Of a DNA stretch of 64,000 bases, positions 16,314 through 25,081 are shown piece by piece. Under the pieces are notes generated by a model that saw only the letters and a program-made list of their open reading frames with translations, did no database searches and had not been told where the DNA came from. The first letter of the stretch is position 1; every line of letters starts with the position of its first letter. Both the position numbers and the translations under genes were made by a program. Source of the DNA: Pseudoxanthomonas jiangsuensis (GTDB lineage Bacteria > Pseudomonadota > Gammaproteobacteria > Xanthomonadales > Xanthomonadaceae); NCBI RefSeq assembly GCF_010093185.1, contig NZ_PDWL01000003.1, positions 124,001 to 188,000 on the forward strand, given 5' to 3'.

Positions 16314-18491
16314 TCAGGCGTTCCGCACTAACCGCAGGTCGCCGGTGGCGGCCGCGGTCGGCGTCCCGAGGTGGAACATCGCCGTGGTCCGGGCCAGGGC
16401 CTCGGCCTCGGCTTCCAGGGTGCGCGCGGCGGCGGTGGCTTCCTCGACCAGGGCCGCGTTCTGCTGGGTGGCCTGGTCCATCTGCACGATGCCGTGCCCG
16501 ACCTGCTCGATCCCGGCGGCCTGCTCGCGCGAGGCGGTGGCGATCCCGGCCATGATCCCGTTGACCTGGCGCACCGAGTCCAGGATCGCCGACATGGTGT
16601 CGCCGGCCTCGCGCACCAGCGCCGAGCCGGCGCCGACCTTGCCCACCGAGTCCTCAATCAGCGCCTTGATCTCCTGCGCCGCGCCCGCCGAGCGCTGCGC
16701 CAGCGCGCGCACCTCGCTGGCGACCACGGCGAAGCCGCGGCCCTGCTCGCCGGCGCGCGCGGCCTCGACCGCGGCGTTGAGCGCCAGGATGTTGGTCTGG
16801 AAGGCGATGCCGTCGATCAGGCCGATGATCTCGGCGATCCGGCGCGAGGCGCCCTCGACCTCGCCCATGGTCGCCACCGCCTTCAGCACCACCTCCTCGC
16901 CGCGCGCGGCCACCTCGGCCGCACCCTGCGCCAGCCGGTCGGCCTGGCGCGCGTGGTCGGCGTTCTGGCGCACGGTGGAGGTCATCTCCTCCATCGAGGC
17001 GGCGGTCTCCTCCAGGCTGGCGGCCTGCTGCTCGGTGCGCCGGGACAGGTCCTGGTTGCCCGCGGCGATCTCGCCGGCGGCGGTGTCGATCCGGGTGGCG
17101 GCCTGCTGCAGCTGGCCGATGATCGCGGCCAGGCGGTCGCAGGTGGCGTTGGCATCGGCCTTCATCTGGCCGAAGTCGCCGCCGAGGTCGCGCTCGATGC
17201 GCCGGTCCAGGCGGCCCTCGGACAGCGCCGAAAGCAGGCCGCGCACCTCGCGCACGCTGTCCTGGGTGGTATCCAGGAAGCGGTTGATGCCCTCGCCCAG
17301 GGTGGCGAAGAAGCCCTGGCTGCGCGCGGCGTCCAGCCGCTGGCCCAGGTCGCCGCGTGCGGCGGCGTCGATGATCCGGGCGATGTCCGATTCCAGCGCC
17401 AGCTCGGCGGTGCGGTCGCGCCACTCGACCACGAAGCCGATGCGCTGGCCCGCCGCGTCCAGCACCGGCGTGATCACCTGGCTGAAGTGGACCTGGCCGA
17501 CCCGGATGTTGCCCTGGTGGGTGCCGTCGAGTCGGTCGAGCAGGTCGCGGATCCGCGCCGGGTCGGCGTGGAAGCGGTGGATGCTGGTGCCGAGCAGGCC
17601 GTCGGCGTCGAAGTCCGGGAAGCGCTTGCGCAGTTCGGATTCCTGATGGCGCAGCAGCTCGACCACCGAGCGGTTGGCGTAGCGGATGACGTGGTCCTCG
17701 TCGGCGATCATCATCCCGGTGCGCGACACGTCCAGGGCGACCCGGGTCCGCGCGTTGTTCTCGTTGGCCTCGCGCTCGGCCTGCTCGCGCTGGCGGATCT
17801 GCGCGCTCATCCGCACCAGCGCGGCGGCCAGCGAGCCGGCCGGGAAGCGCATGTTCGCCATCGCCTCGGGCACCGGCTCGCCGCGGGCCACGCCCTCGGC
17901 CAGGCCGGCCAGCCGGCGCGGACCGTGACCCAGAGCCTCCAGTTGCTGGCGCAGCTGCCGGGCCATGATGCAGACGAACGCGGTCTCCACCACTACGTAC
18001 AGCGCATGCAGGACCACGATCCCGAAGCCGCTGCCCGGCTCGAACGCCCGGATCGGCAGCCCGCGCGACTGCAGCCAGAAGAACGCCACGTGGTGCACCG
18101 CGATCGCCGCGGCGGCCACCACCACCGGCAGCCAGTCGCGGTAGTACAGCAGCAGGGCGATCACCACGAACACGCCGAAGTGGGTCTCCACCAGCCCGTG
18201 CGACTGCTGGATCACCGCCGCCACCATCGCCATCAGCACCAGGGCCGCGGTCGCGCTGCTGATCCGGGTGCCGGCGTGCAGGCGGACCTGCAGCCCCATC
18301 ACCGCCAGGCCCGGGAGGACCACGGCGAGGAACGGCAGCCACTGGCCGTTCCAGGCGGCCAGCGCCAGCGAGGCCAGCGCCTGAAGACCGGCCAGTACCA
18401 GGAACAGGCGGTCGGCCTTGGCCGACAGGCCGCGGGCATAGACGAAGTCGTTGAGGCCGGAATCCGGCGAGGGTTTGATGACGGTGGACAC
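16314..18491 (-). CDS. Methyl-accepting chemotaxis protein with multi-span membrane domain and PAS domain
   Basis: A 725-residue chemoreceptor. Unlike the usual two-span layout, residues about 30-200 form roughly six hydrophobic helices with no large periplasmic domain. A PAS-like domain follows (about 245-360, [21 protein letters not shown] onward), then two HAMP-like segments (about 365-460; [17 protein letters not shown]). The kinase-control tip is intact near residues 560-625 ([20 protein letters not shown]). There is no CheB/CheR-binding pentapeptide at the C-terminus. It probably senses an internal, membrane or redox signal. It lies 36 bp downstream of a small secreted or anchored protein gene on the same strand, likely co-transcribed. 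No che genes are nearby. Confidence 0.93.
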   Translation of the reverse strand: MSTVIKPSPDSGLNDFVYARGLSAKADRLFLVLAGLQALASLALAAWNGQWLPFLAVVLPGLAVMGLQVRLHAGTRISSATAALVLMAMVAAVIQQSHGLVETHFGVFVVIALLLYYRDWLPVVVAAAAIAVHHVAFFWLQSRGLPIRAFEPGSGFGIVVLHALYVVVETAFVCIMARQLRQQLEALGHGPRRLAGLAEGVARGEPVPEAMANMRFPAGSLAAALVRMSAQIRQREQAEREANENNARTRVALDVSRTGMMIADEDHVIRYANRSVVELLRHQESELRKRFPDFDADGLLGTSIHRFHADPARIRDLLDRLDGTHQGNIRVGQVHFSQVITPVLDAAGQRIGFVVEWRDRTAELALESDIARIIDAAARGDLGQRLDAARSQGFFATLGEGINRFLDTTQDSVREVRGLLSALSEGRLDRRIERDLGGDFGQMKADANATCDRLAAIIGQLQQAATRIDTAAGEIAAGNQDLSRRTEQQAASLEETAASMEEMTSTVRQNADHARQADRLAQGAAEVAARGEEVVLKAVATMGEVEGASRRIAEIIGLIDGIAFQTNILALNAAVEAARAGEQGRGFAVVASEVRALAQRSAGAAQEIKALIEDSVGKVGAGSALVREAGDTMSAILDSVRQVNGIMAGIATASREQAAGIEQVGHGIVQMDQATQQNAALVEEATAAARTLEAEAEALARTTAMFHLGTPTAAATGDLRLVRNA

Positions 18492-18527
18492 GGGGGCCTC
18501 TGCGGAAGCGAAACGGAAGGGAAGAGA

Positions 18528-19028
18528 TCAGCAGGCGCAGGACGCGGCTGCGGGCAGCTGGACGCTGCGGCTGGAGGCCAGCAGGGCGGGCAGCCAGCGG
18601 GCGAGGCGGGTATCGGCGCTTCCGGCGCCGCACAGCGTCGGGTCCGGCCGCAGGGCACCGGCATAGCGCAGGTCGCCATCGGCACCAAGGATCAGCACTT
18701 CGTGCCCGGCCAGACCGGGAGCGGCGGCATCGATGGTGTGGGCGGTGCCGTTGCGGTCGGTGATGGCCTGGGCCAGCCGCTCCCAGCCGGCGTCATCGAC
18801 GGGGCAGGAACAGGCGGCGCCGGAGAGGCGCAGCGCCAGCGGACGGCCGAGGGCGGTGGCCGGCAACTGCGCGCGCAGGCCATCCAGCACCCGCTGCGGC
18901 ACGGCGGCGGTGGCCTCGGGATGAGGTGCGATCGCGGCGAACGCGGCGACCATCCAGCCGCTCCACAGCGCCAGGAGCGCGAGGCCCGCGTGCCTGCGGA
19001 GACGTGAGAGTTTTCGAGAGGAAAGCAT
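18528..19028 (-). CDS. Membrane-anchored or exported protein, DUF6436-like (thioredoxin-like)
   Basis: A 166-residue protein with one N-terminal hydrophobic span (HAGLALLALWSGWMVAAFAA), either a signal anchor or a signal peptide. The rest has CSC near residue 74, VLILGADGDLRYAGAL, and a late cysteine in PTLCGAG, a pattern that recalls DUF6436 thioredoxin-like proteins. The C-terminus ends CAC. Redox function is a guess. It lies immediately upstream of the MCP gene, in the same direction, so the two may act together. The family call is from memory of the motif spacing and is moderate. Confidence 0.6.
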   Translation of the reverse strand: MLSSRKLSRLRRHAGLALLALWSGWMVAAFAAIAPHPEATAAVPQRVLDGLRAQLPATALGRPLALRLSGAACSCPVDDAGWERLAQAITDRNGTAHTIDAAAPGLAGHEVLILGADGDLRYAGALRPDPTLCGAGSADTRLARWLPALLASSRSVQLPAAASCAC

Positions 19029-19220
19029 CGGGGCCGCACCTGACTGCCAGACACCGGAGCTCGCATGTCGCCATGCGGCGACAACGCAGGCATTCGGCGA
19101 TCCTGTTAGCGGCCGTAGGCGCCGCTTCCTGAGTGATTCAGGGAGTCGAGGTGCGGATCGGTTCAGTCTGTGGCAAGGGCGCCGTGCATGCGTGGATGCG
19201 GCGCCGGATGCAAGGGGCGG

Positions 19221-19514
19221 TTATTCCCCGTCGTGCTCGAACTCGACCACCAGGCCCAGGCGCAGGGCCAGTTCCTCGACCGCTTCGCGCACGCGGCCGG
19301 CGGTGTAGTCGTTGGGCGCGTCCACTTCCAGTTCGTGGGTGCCCGGGCCGATGTCGTCCGACAGGCCGGCCGAACTGGAGTCGTCGTCGTCCATGTGCGG
19401 CATCAGGTCGGCCACTTCCTCCACGTGCTCGATGCCTTCCACGCTCTGCAGCAGGTCGGCCACCGCGCGCAGGTCGTCGTCGCTGCCGGTGATGCGGATG
19501 CGGAGCTGGGGCAT
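19221..19514 (-). CDS. Small acidic conserved hypothetical protein
   Basis: A 97-residue cytoplasmic protein starting MPQLRIRITGSDDDLRAVAD. It has alternating beta and alpha segments (RIRITG, LRAVADLLQSVEGIEHVEEV, HELEVDAP, RVREAVEELALRLGLVVEFE) that suggest a ferredoxin-like fold, with an acidic insert MDDDDSSS in the middle. The start at 19514 is the only reasonable one. No signal peptide or metal motif is seen. It is upstream-proximal to nothing obvious: an MCP unit lies beyond and a LysR gene behind on the same strand. The function is unknown. Confidence 0.7.
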   Translation of the reverse strand: MPQLRIRITGSDDDLRAVADLLQSVEGIEHVEEVADLMPHMDDDDSSSAGLSDDIGPGTHELEVDAPNDYTAGRVREAVEELALRLGLVVEFEHDGE

Positions 19515-19600
19515 GGTCGGGATTCCGTGTGGGGTCGGTTCCAGCCTGCCGCCGCCGCCATAAACGCCGGGTGAGGACGGCGCCTGCGCCTGCGTGCCTG

Positions 19601-20533
19601 TCAGGTCCGCGTGCGCGGGCGCGCGCGTCCGCCGGGCGAAGGCGGCGGCGTGCGCTCGTCCACGGCCTCGCGCTTGAGCCAGTCGATGAACAGGGTGGCG
19701 GCGGGACTCGGCGGGCGATGGGCGGGGTAGACGATGTAGTAGGCGTAGCGGGCCTTCAGCGCCGGGCCGGGCAGCCGTACCAGTTCGTACTGCTGCAGGT
19801 AGGGTTCGGCGATGTGCTTGCGCGCCAGCGCCGCGCCGATCCCGTAGACCGCCGCGCGCATCACGTCGGTGCTGTCGTTGAAGGTGTGCATCGGCGGCAG
19901 CTGCACGCGGGCGCCGGCGGCGCGGAACCAGTCGCGCCAGCTCTGCGGCGACAGGTCGCTCAGCAGGGGCAGGCCGGCGATGTCGCGGGGTGCGGCGATG
20001 CGCGCGCGCTGGACCAGGGCGGGCGAGGCGACCGGGAACAGTTCGTCGTCCATCAGGTGGTGGGCATGCAGCCCGGGCCAATGGCCTTCGCCATAGCGCA
20101 CGCCCAGGTCGGGCCCGCCTTCCTCGAAGCGCGAGAACGCGCTGTCGGTCTGGATGTCCAGGCGCACGTGCGGATGGGCCTGGCAGAACCGGGGCAGGCG
20201 CGGCAGCAGCCAGCAGTACGAGAGCGAGCGCAGCGTGGTGACCCGCAAGGGCGCCGCGTCCGGGTCCGGATGCAGGTTGCCGGCCACCGCGGCGATGTCG
20301 TCCAGGGCCGCGCCGGCCGCGTCGGCCAGCTGCCGGCCCTCGACCGTCAGCCTGACTCCGCGCGCATGGCGATGGAACAGGGTCGCGCCGAGCAGTGCCT
20401 CCAGCTTGCGGATGTGGTGGCTGACCGCGCTGGCGGTCAGGTGCAGCTCGTCGGCGGCATGGGCGAAGTTCTGGTGCCGGGCGGCGGCGACGAACACGCC
20501 GAGGGCCGGCAGCAGGGCGGGGCGCAGCTTCAT
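19601..20533 (-). CDS. LysR-family transcriptional regulator (GcvA-like)
   Basis: A 310-residue regulator. The N-terminal winged helix is clear (LPALGVFVAAARHQNFAHAA, then AVSHHIRKLEALLGATLF) at residues 8-60. The effector domain follows (LRVTTLRSLSYCWLLPRL, then FPVASPALV), of the GcvA-like subgroup. The C-terminal tail is Pro/Arg-rich (TPPPSPGGRARPRTRT). It is divergent from a small protein gene and an EamA transporter gene, the classical layout for a LysR regulator controlling its neighbour. The inducer is unknown. Confidence 0.93.
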   Translation of the reverse strand: MKLRPALLPALGVFVAAARHQNFAHAADELHLTASAVSHHIRKLEALLGATLFHRHARGVRLTVEGRQLADAAGAALDDIAAVAGNLHPDPDAAPLRVTTLRSLSYCWLLPRLPRFCQAHPHVRLDIQTDSAFSRFEEGGPDLGVRYGEGHWPGLHAHHLMDDELFPVASPALVQRARIAAPRDIAGLPLLSDLSPQSWRDWFRAAGARVQLPPMHTFNDSTDVMRAAVYGIGAALARKHIAEPYLQQYELVRLPGPALKARYAYYIVYPAHRPPSPAATLFIDWLKREAVDERTPPPSPGGRARPRTRT

Positions 20534-20640
20534 GGTCAGACCTGAACCAGATTTGTGGCTTGCCGCGATACTACGCGCTTGTCGGCGGTGGCCGCGCGGA
20601 CCGATCCTGTCGTCCTGCCGCGACGACCCAAGGAAAGAAC

Positions 20641-20865
20641 GTGCAACACCGGGTGCTGTTCGATTTCGAGATCACCTTCTCCAATGGCGGCGGGCTGCGC
20701 GGCTGGGATTTCCGCCTGGACATCCCCGGTGCCTACATTGATGAAGATGCGCTGGCCCGGCACGTGGTCGAGGACCTGCGCCTGCTGATGGTGGGCCAAG
20801 TGCGGGTGGAGAACGTGCGCATCATCCAGGAGGCGCACAAGCGCGCCGCGGGAGCGGCGGCGTGA
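20641..20865 (+). CDS. Small conserved protein of unknown function
   Basis: A 74-residue protein (MQHRVLFDFEITFSNGGGLR...). A GTG at 20641 is chosen because AAGGAAA lies 5-12 nt upstream; an earlier in-frame ATG at 20560 would reach almost to the LysR start and lacks a ribosome site. The protein looks globular and cytoplasmic, with WDFRLDIPG and LLMVGQVRVENVRIIQEAHK as its most distinctive segments. Similar small proteins are sometimes labelled cyclase without proof. The stop overlaps the GTG start of the EamA gene by 4 bp (GTGA), so the two are translationally coupled and probably both under the divergent LysR regulator. Confidence 0.75.
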   Translation: MQHRVLFDFEITFSNGGGLRGWDFRLDIPGAYIDEDALARHVVEDLRLLMVGQVRVENVRIIQEAHKRAAGAAA

Positions 20866-21755
20866 GCGGCCCGGCCGAGGCGGCGCGCGTGGCAGGGGAG
20901 CCGGCACGCGACTGGCACACGCCCCTGCAGCTGCTGCTGGTCGGCGCGGTGTTCGGCAGCTCGTTCCTTTTCATGCGGGTGGCGGCGCCGGAAATGGGCG
21001 CCGGGCCGCTGGTCGGGGTGCGCCTGGTCTGCGGCTCGCTGGTGCTGCTGCCGTTCGTGTGGCAGGCGCGTCGGCAGCTGCCCTGGCAACGCTGGCCTGT
21101 GGTGGCGCTGATCGGGGCGATCAACGCGGCTGTGCCCTTCCTGCTGTTCGCCTGGGCGGCGCAGCGCGCGCCGGCGGCGGTCGGGGCGATCTGCAACGCG
21201 ATGGCGGTGCTGTTCACCGCACTGGTGGCGTTCGCCGCGTTCGGCGAGCGGATCGGCCTGCGCCGGGCATTGGCCCTGCTGGCCGGATTCGCCGGCGTGG
21301 TGGTACTGGCCACCGCCAAGGTCTCGGGCCTGGCGCTGGGACCGGCGGTGCTGGCCGGCACGGCCGCGGCGTTCTGCTACGGGATCGGCATGAACCTGGT
21401 GAAGCGCCGGCTCGGCGACCTGCCGCCGGCGGCCGCCGCTGGAGCCACCCTGTCGGTCGCCGCAGTCCTGGTGCTGCCGTTGGCGCTGGCCGCGTGGCCG
21501 GTGCAGCCGGTCTCGGCGGCCGCCTGGTCCAGCGCGGTGGCGCTGGGGGTGCTGGGCACCGGCCTGGCGTTCATTCCCTACTACCGGCTGATCCAGCGCA
21601 TCGGCGCGCCGCGCGCCGCGGTGGTGGCCTACCTGATCCCGGTGTTCGGCGCCTTGCTGGCCTGGCTGTTCCTGGGCGAGCCGGTGACGGTGAGGATGCT
21701 GCTGGCCGGGCTGCTGATCCTGGGCAGCGTCGCCGCCAGCCAGCGCGCGCGCTGA
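20862..21755 (+). CDS. EamA/DMT-family inner-membrane transporter
   Basis: A 297-residue permease with about ten hydrophobic helices in two EamA repeats. Typical motifs are LVGAVFGSSFLFMRVAAPEM in the first helix, GAINAAVPFLLFAWA, and near the end LIPVFGALLAWLFLGEPVT. Members export metabolites or amino acids; the substrate cannot be told from sequence. The GTG start at 20862 overlaps the preceding stop codon. The divergent LysR gene is the likely regulator. Confidence 0.93.
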   Translation: MSGPAEAARVAGEPARDWHTPLQLLLVGAVFGSSFLFMRVAAPEMGAGPLVGVRLVCGSLVLLPFVWQARRQLPWQRWPVVALIGAINAAVPFLLFAWAAQRAPAAVGAICNAMAVLFTALVAFAAFGERIGLRRALALLAGFAGVVVLATAKVSGLALGPAVLAGTAAAFCYGIGMNLVKRRLGDLPPAAAAGATLSVAAVLVLPLALAAWPVQPVSAAAWSSAVALGVLGTGLAFIPYYRLIQRIGAPRAAVVAYLIPVFGALLAWLFLGEPVTVRMLLAGLLILGSVAASQRAR

Positions 21756-21771
21756 GCGGCGTCGCTGCCGC

Positions 21772-23169
21772 TCAGGCGAACAGCCCCTGCGCCGGCGACA
21801 GCTGCGCGTGCCGGCGCGGCAGCGCCTCGGCGGCCAGGCGCAGCATCGCCGGGGCGATGTAGGCGTGGTGCACGCCGGCGATCAGGGCCAGGTAGAGGTG
21901 GCCGAAGGCATTGCGGCAACGCACCCGGGTGCCGAGGCTGATCTCGACCCCGGCATCGCCGATCTGCACGCCCACGCAGGAGCGGAACGCCAGGTGGCGG
22001 TCGTCCGCGCCCAGCACCACCTGCGCGCGCCGGCCATCTTCGTCGATCTGCTGCGCCAGCACCGGGTGGCGTCCGGCGAACAGCCGGCTGCGGTCTTCCG
22101 ACAGCAAAGAGGACACCGGGCAGCCCAGCGGCGAGGTGCGCAGGCGTAGCGGCCGCACCAGCAGGTTGCGCAGGCGCATCAACCGGGTCACGCCGGTCGG
22201 ACGGTACTGCAGGAAGCCATCCAGCAGCTCGGCCAGCAGGCTGGCCGCGTTGTGGCCCGCGGCGACCTGGCCGTGCAGGCGCAGGACGAACGTGTCCTGC
22301 TGATGGAAGCCGGGCAGCTGCTCCAGCAGCAGCGAGCCCTGCGGCGGCGCCGGCAGCGGCCGTGCCCGCGGCACGCGCCCTTCGACGAAGCCGTCGCCGG
22401 CCGGCAGCCAGGCGCGCAGGCGCCCGGCCGGCGCGCGCACCGCTGCGCACAGGCCCCGCCGCCAGCTGCCCGGCGGCGCATGCAGCGACAGCCGCACCGT
22501 CGGCACCTCGCGCCGTTCCGGCGGATGCGCCGCCAGCCAGGCCTGTACCGGCGCCGGCAGGGTCTCGGTCAGGCTGGCGATGGTGGCGTCGCCGGCCAGG
22601 ACCTGGTCCTGCAGCGCGCCGGCGGCGTCCAGTCCGCCCAGCTCGTCGGTATGGCAGGACAGGGCGAACAGCACCGGATGCGGCGAACCGGCCTGCAAAG
22701 GCGCGAACTGGTGCCAGGTGCCGCCGCCGAAGCGCACCGTGAACAGGCAATCCGGCGGCACTTCGATGTGGTGCAGGGCCGCGGCGAAATGCGCCGGGTC
22801 CTGCGCCAGCTGCGCGTCGGAGGCGGTGGAGAAGCGCAGCCGCGCGCCGGCGCTGCCGCTGACCGCGGTGAACACCCGGTGCCCGGCATGGCGGTGGAAG
22901 GGATGGCCGCCGGCGCCGACCGCGAAGGTGAACAGCGCGCTGCGCTCGCCGGCGTCGAAGTCCGGCGCGGCCACCCGCACCGAGGGTTCGTCGAGGGCGT
23001 CGACGAAGCCGTCGTGCCCGCGCTGGCGCGCACCGGCGTCGCGGTGCAGGCGATCGCCCGCACCGTGGCCGAGCTGCGCCAGCAGCACCACTTCGACCGG
23101 AAGGCCGCCGCTGTAGGAACGGATGCGGGCGGTGGGGAATCCTGCGACTACGTCGGGATGGCGGCTCAT
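21772..23169 (-). CDS. Cupin-like domain fused to DUF2867
   Basis: A 465-residue protein. Residues about 60-160 resemble a cupin barrel (GGHPFHRHAGHRVFTAVSG, then VPPDCLFTVRFGGGTWHQF, with His at the metal-ligand positions). A poorly conserved middle follows. Residues about 345-455 match DUF2867 (DDRHLAFRSCVGVQI, CRNAFGHLYLALI, APAMLRLAAEAL). DUF2867 is usually fused to SDR/NAD-binding domains or stands alone, so a cupin partner is unusual. The gene begins 16 bp after an ArsR-type regulator gene on the same strand, so it is likely the regulated partner. No catalytic function can be assigned. Confidence 0.75.
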   Translation of the reverse strand: MSRHPDVVAGFPTARIRSYSGGLPVEVVLLAQLGHGAGDRLHRDAGARQRGHDGFVDALDEPSVRVAAPDFDAGERSALFTFAVGAGGHPFHRHAGHRVFTAVSGSAGARLRFSTASDAQLAQDPAHFAAALHHIEVPPDCLFTVRFGGGTWHQFAPLQAGSPHPVLFALSCHTDELGGLDAAGALQDQVLAGDATIASLTETLPAPVQAWLAAHPPERREVPTVRLSLHAPPGSWRRGLCAAVRAPAGRLRAWLPAGDGFVEGRVPRARPLPAPPQGSLLLEQLPGFHQQDTFVLRLHGQVAAGHNAASLLAELLDGFLQYRPTGVTRLMRLRNLLVRPLRLRTSPLGCPVSSLLSEDRSRLFAGRHPVLAQQIDEDGRRAQVVLGADDRHLAFRSCVGVQIGDAGVEISLGTRVRCRNAFGHLYLALIAGVHHAYIAPAMLRLAAEALPRRHAQLSPAQGLFA

Positions 23170-23185
23170 GGCGCGGTTCCTGAAG

Positions 23186-23539
23186 TCAGCGTGGCTTGGG
23201 CGTGCGTGGCTTGGGCGAGGGCGGGGCGGTGGCCTGGCGGGCCCGTGCCTGCGACTCGCGCTTGAGCGGGCCGGCGGTGGGGCAGACCTCGAAGGCGAAG
23301 CCGGCCAGGGTGTTGACCAGGTTGTCGGGCACCAGCCGGTAGAACACGTACTGGCCGCGCTTCTCGCTGGCCACCAGCCCGGCCGCTTCCAGCACCGACA
23401 GGTGCCGGGAGATCGCCGGCGCGCTCATGGCGAAGCGCGCGCCGATCTCGCCGGCGGTCAGTTCCTGGGCCGAGAGGTAGGCCAGGATCTCGCGCCGGGG
23501 CCGGGACGCCAGCGCGTCGAAGATGCGGTCGACTGCCAT
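23186..23539 (-). CDS. ArsR/SdpR-like winged-helix repressor
   Basis: A 117-residue regulator. The winged helix covers residues about 3-80 (IFDALASRPRREILAYLSAQ, then TAGEIGARFAMSAPAISRHL and the wing KRGQYVFYRL). The metal-binding CxC motif of true ArsR sensors is absent; only one Cys (EVCPT, near 87) is present, so the effector may not be a metal. The length and start resemble the SdpR autorepressor group. The tail is basic and Pro-rich. It is the first gene of a two-gene unit with the cupin-DUF2867 gene; the AT-rich palindrome at its promoter fits autoregulation. Confidence 0.92.
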   Translation of the reverse strand: MAVDRIFDALASRPRREILAYLSAQELTAGEIGARFAMSAPAISRHLSVLEAAGLVASEKRGQYVFYRLVPDNLVNTLAGFAFEVCPTAGPLKRESQARARQATAPPSPKPRTPKPR

Positions 23540-23555
23540 GGATCGATGCTTAGAT

Positions 23556-23568
23556 AATTAACGTAATT
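23556..23568 (-). promoter_or_regulatory. Predicted operator of the ArsR-type repressor
   Basis: AATTA-ACG-TAATT is a perfect inverted repeat about 17 bp upstream of the repressor ATG, inside an AT-rich patch (about 23547-23577) that contrasts with the surrounding sequence and probably holds the -10 region. Confidence 0.5.
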
Positions 23569-23636
23569 GCTAAATACACCGGCGCCGCGCTGCCGTCAAG
23601 CGGGTTCGTCGCGGATGGCCTTCCGCGGGCCGGGCG

Positions 23637-24554
23637 TCAGCCGGCCGGCGCCGCACGCACCGGTAGCGGCACGTTGCACAGGTCGATGTGCCCGGCCGGA
23701 CGCTTGTAGAAGTCGTCGCGGCGATTGCGGCGGGATTCGACCAGCTCGCGGAAGGTCGCGCTGTCGGTGCGCAGCAGCTGCAGGGTGCTGCGTTGGGCCG
23801 GCGGCAGCTCGCTGGCCAGGCGCACCGCGCGGATCGGCGTGCGCCGGGCGGCCTCTTCGTGGAAGCCCATCGGCTCGGGGCCGCGCGGCAGTGCGCTGAG
23901 CCGCTCGATGCCCTGGATCACCCGGCCCACCAGGGTGATGTTGCGGTCCAGCTGCCGCGGCGACTGCCCGATCACCACGTACAGCTCGGCGCCCAGGCTG
24001 CTGTCGGCCTCCAGGTTGCGGCCGGCGCCGACCGCGCCGTAGCAGTGCGCCAGCCAGGCCTTGCCGGCATCCGGATCACGGCCGGCGGCGAAACCGTCGA
24101 CGAAGCCGGCCTGCGGCGCCCAGCCGTCGGCATCGGGCAGCGGCTCGAAGGCCAGGCCCGCGGCGTCGCGCTCGAACTCGGCCGGCAGTTTCCGCTTCGC
24201 CGTGCCCAGCGGCTTGGCCCTGGCCGCATCGTCCGCGTCGGCGTCGCCGAACTGGGCCACGAAGTTGTCCTGGACCCGGTAGATGCTGGTGCCGTCCCAG
24301 AAGCCCTCGCGTGCCAGGGTGCGGATGTTGGCCACGTGCGCCGGGGCGAAGCCGGGCGCCAGCTCGATCACCACCCGGCCCGCGTCCAGCTCCAGGTAGA
24401 GGGTGTTCTCCGGGTCCGGCGAGCGCCAGTCGGCGGCCGGCGAGGCGTCGAGGATTTCCTGCATGCCGCGGTAGGGCGCGGCGGCGCCGGGCTGCGGCAG
24501 CGCCGCGACGAGGGTGGCGAGCAGGCAGGCGGACAGCAGCGGGCGCAGGCGCAT
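23637..24554 (-). CDS. Exported cyclophilin-type peptidyl-prolyl isomerase
   Basis: A 305-residue protein with a Sec signal ([20 protein letters not shown], cleavage near GAAAP). The cyclophilin fold starts at about residue 50 ([51 protein letters not shown]) and continues to the [17 protein letters not shown] segment. The barrel contains a long insert (about residues 105-165), and there is a C-terminal tail of about 60 residues with no clear domain. It should catalyse proline cis-trans isomerisation in the periplasm; the insert and the modified active site make the strength of activity uncertain. It appears monocistronic. Confidence 0.9.
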   Translation of the reverse strand: MRLRPLLSACLLATLVAALPQPGAAAPYRGMQEILDASPAADWRSPDPENTLYLELDAGRVVIELAPGFAPAHVANIRTLAREGFWDGTSIYRVQDNFVAQFGDADADDAARAKPLGTAKRKLPAEFERDAAGLAFEPLPDADGWAPQAGFVDGFAAGRDPDAGKAWLAHCYGAVGAGRNLEADSSLGAELYVVIGQSPRQLDRNITLVGRVIQGIERLSALPRGPEPMGFHEEAARRTPIRAVRLASELPPAQRSTLQLLRTDSATFRELVESRRNRRDDFYKRPAGHIDLCNVPLPVRAAPAG

Positions 24555-24720
24555 GGGCGGACCGATCGGCGGGAAGGTCCCGATTCTGGCCGCCGGCGGC
24601 CGCGCCTGCCAGCCGCGGCGCAGGACCGGTCGTCAGGCGTCATGACTACCGGCACATCCGCTATACCGGACTTGATACTAGATTGCCCTCCAACCTAGCG
24701 GTACAGGCCCGGAGGCCGCG

Positions 24721-25080
24721 ATGAACGGGGTCGAGACCCAGCTTAAGAAGTTCCAGAAGGAGCTCAGCGCCGGGACCGTGTCCCTGGCGCTGCTGGCGGT
24801 GCTGGCCCGTGCCGGCGAGCCCCTGTACGGCTACCTGATCGCCAAGCGCCTGGAGCAGGTGGGCGAGGGCGTGCTCAGCGGCAAGCAGAGCGCGCTGTAC
24901 CCGGTGCTGCGCAACCTGGAGGGCGCCGGCCTGCTCGACAGCCACGTCGAGCCCTCCGTGTCCGGGCCGCCGCGACGCTACTACCGCATCACCGCCGCGG
25001 GCCGCGAGGTCCTGGCGCAATGGGCCGCCGCCTGGCGCGCCACCCGCGACTCCGTCGATTCCGTGCTTGAGGGGACCTGA
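24721..25080 (+). CDS. PadR-family transcriptional regulator
   Basis: A 119-residue winged-helix regulator. The motifs are KELSAGTVSLALLAVLARAG, PLYGYLIAKRLEQ, LYPVLRNLEGAGLL and GPPRRYYRITAAGREVL, which span nearly the whole protein. GGAGG lies 5 nt before the ATG. Upstream, TTGATA at 24672-24677 lies between arms TACCG (24664-24668) and CGGTA, a possible promoter with operator. The stop codon is 1 nt before the next ATG, so it is coupled to the sensor-domain membrane protein. PadR regulators often control an adjacent membrane-protein gene in response to envelope or drug stress; that role is inferred here. Confidence 0.92.
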   Translation: MNGVETQLKKFQKELSAGTVSLALLAVLARAGEPLYGYLIAKRLEQVGEGVLSGKQSALYPVLRNLEGAGLLDSHVEPSVSGPPRRYYRITAAGREVLAQWAAAWRATRDSVDSVLEGT

Positions 25081-25081
25081 G

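Noticed and set aside
16371..19007. 878-codon open frame opposite the MCP gene
   Set aside because: Low-complexity His/Gly/Gln-rich shadow with no recognisable domain.
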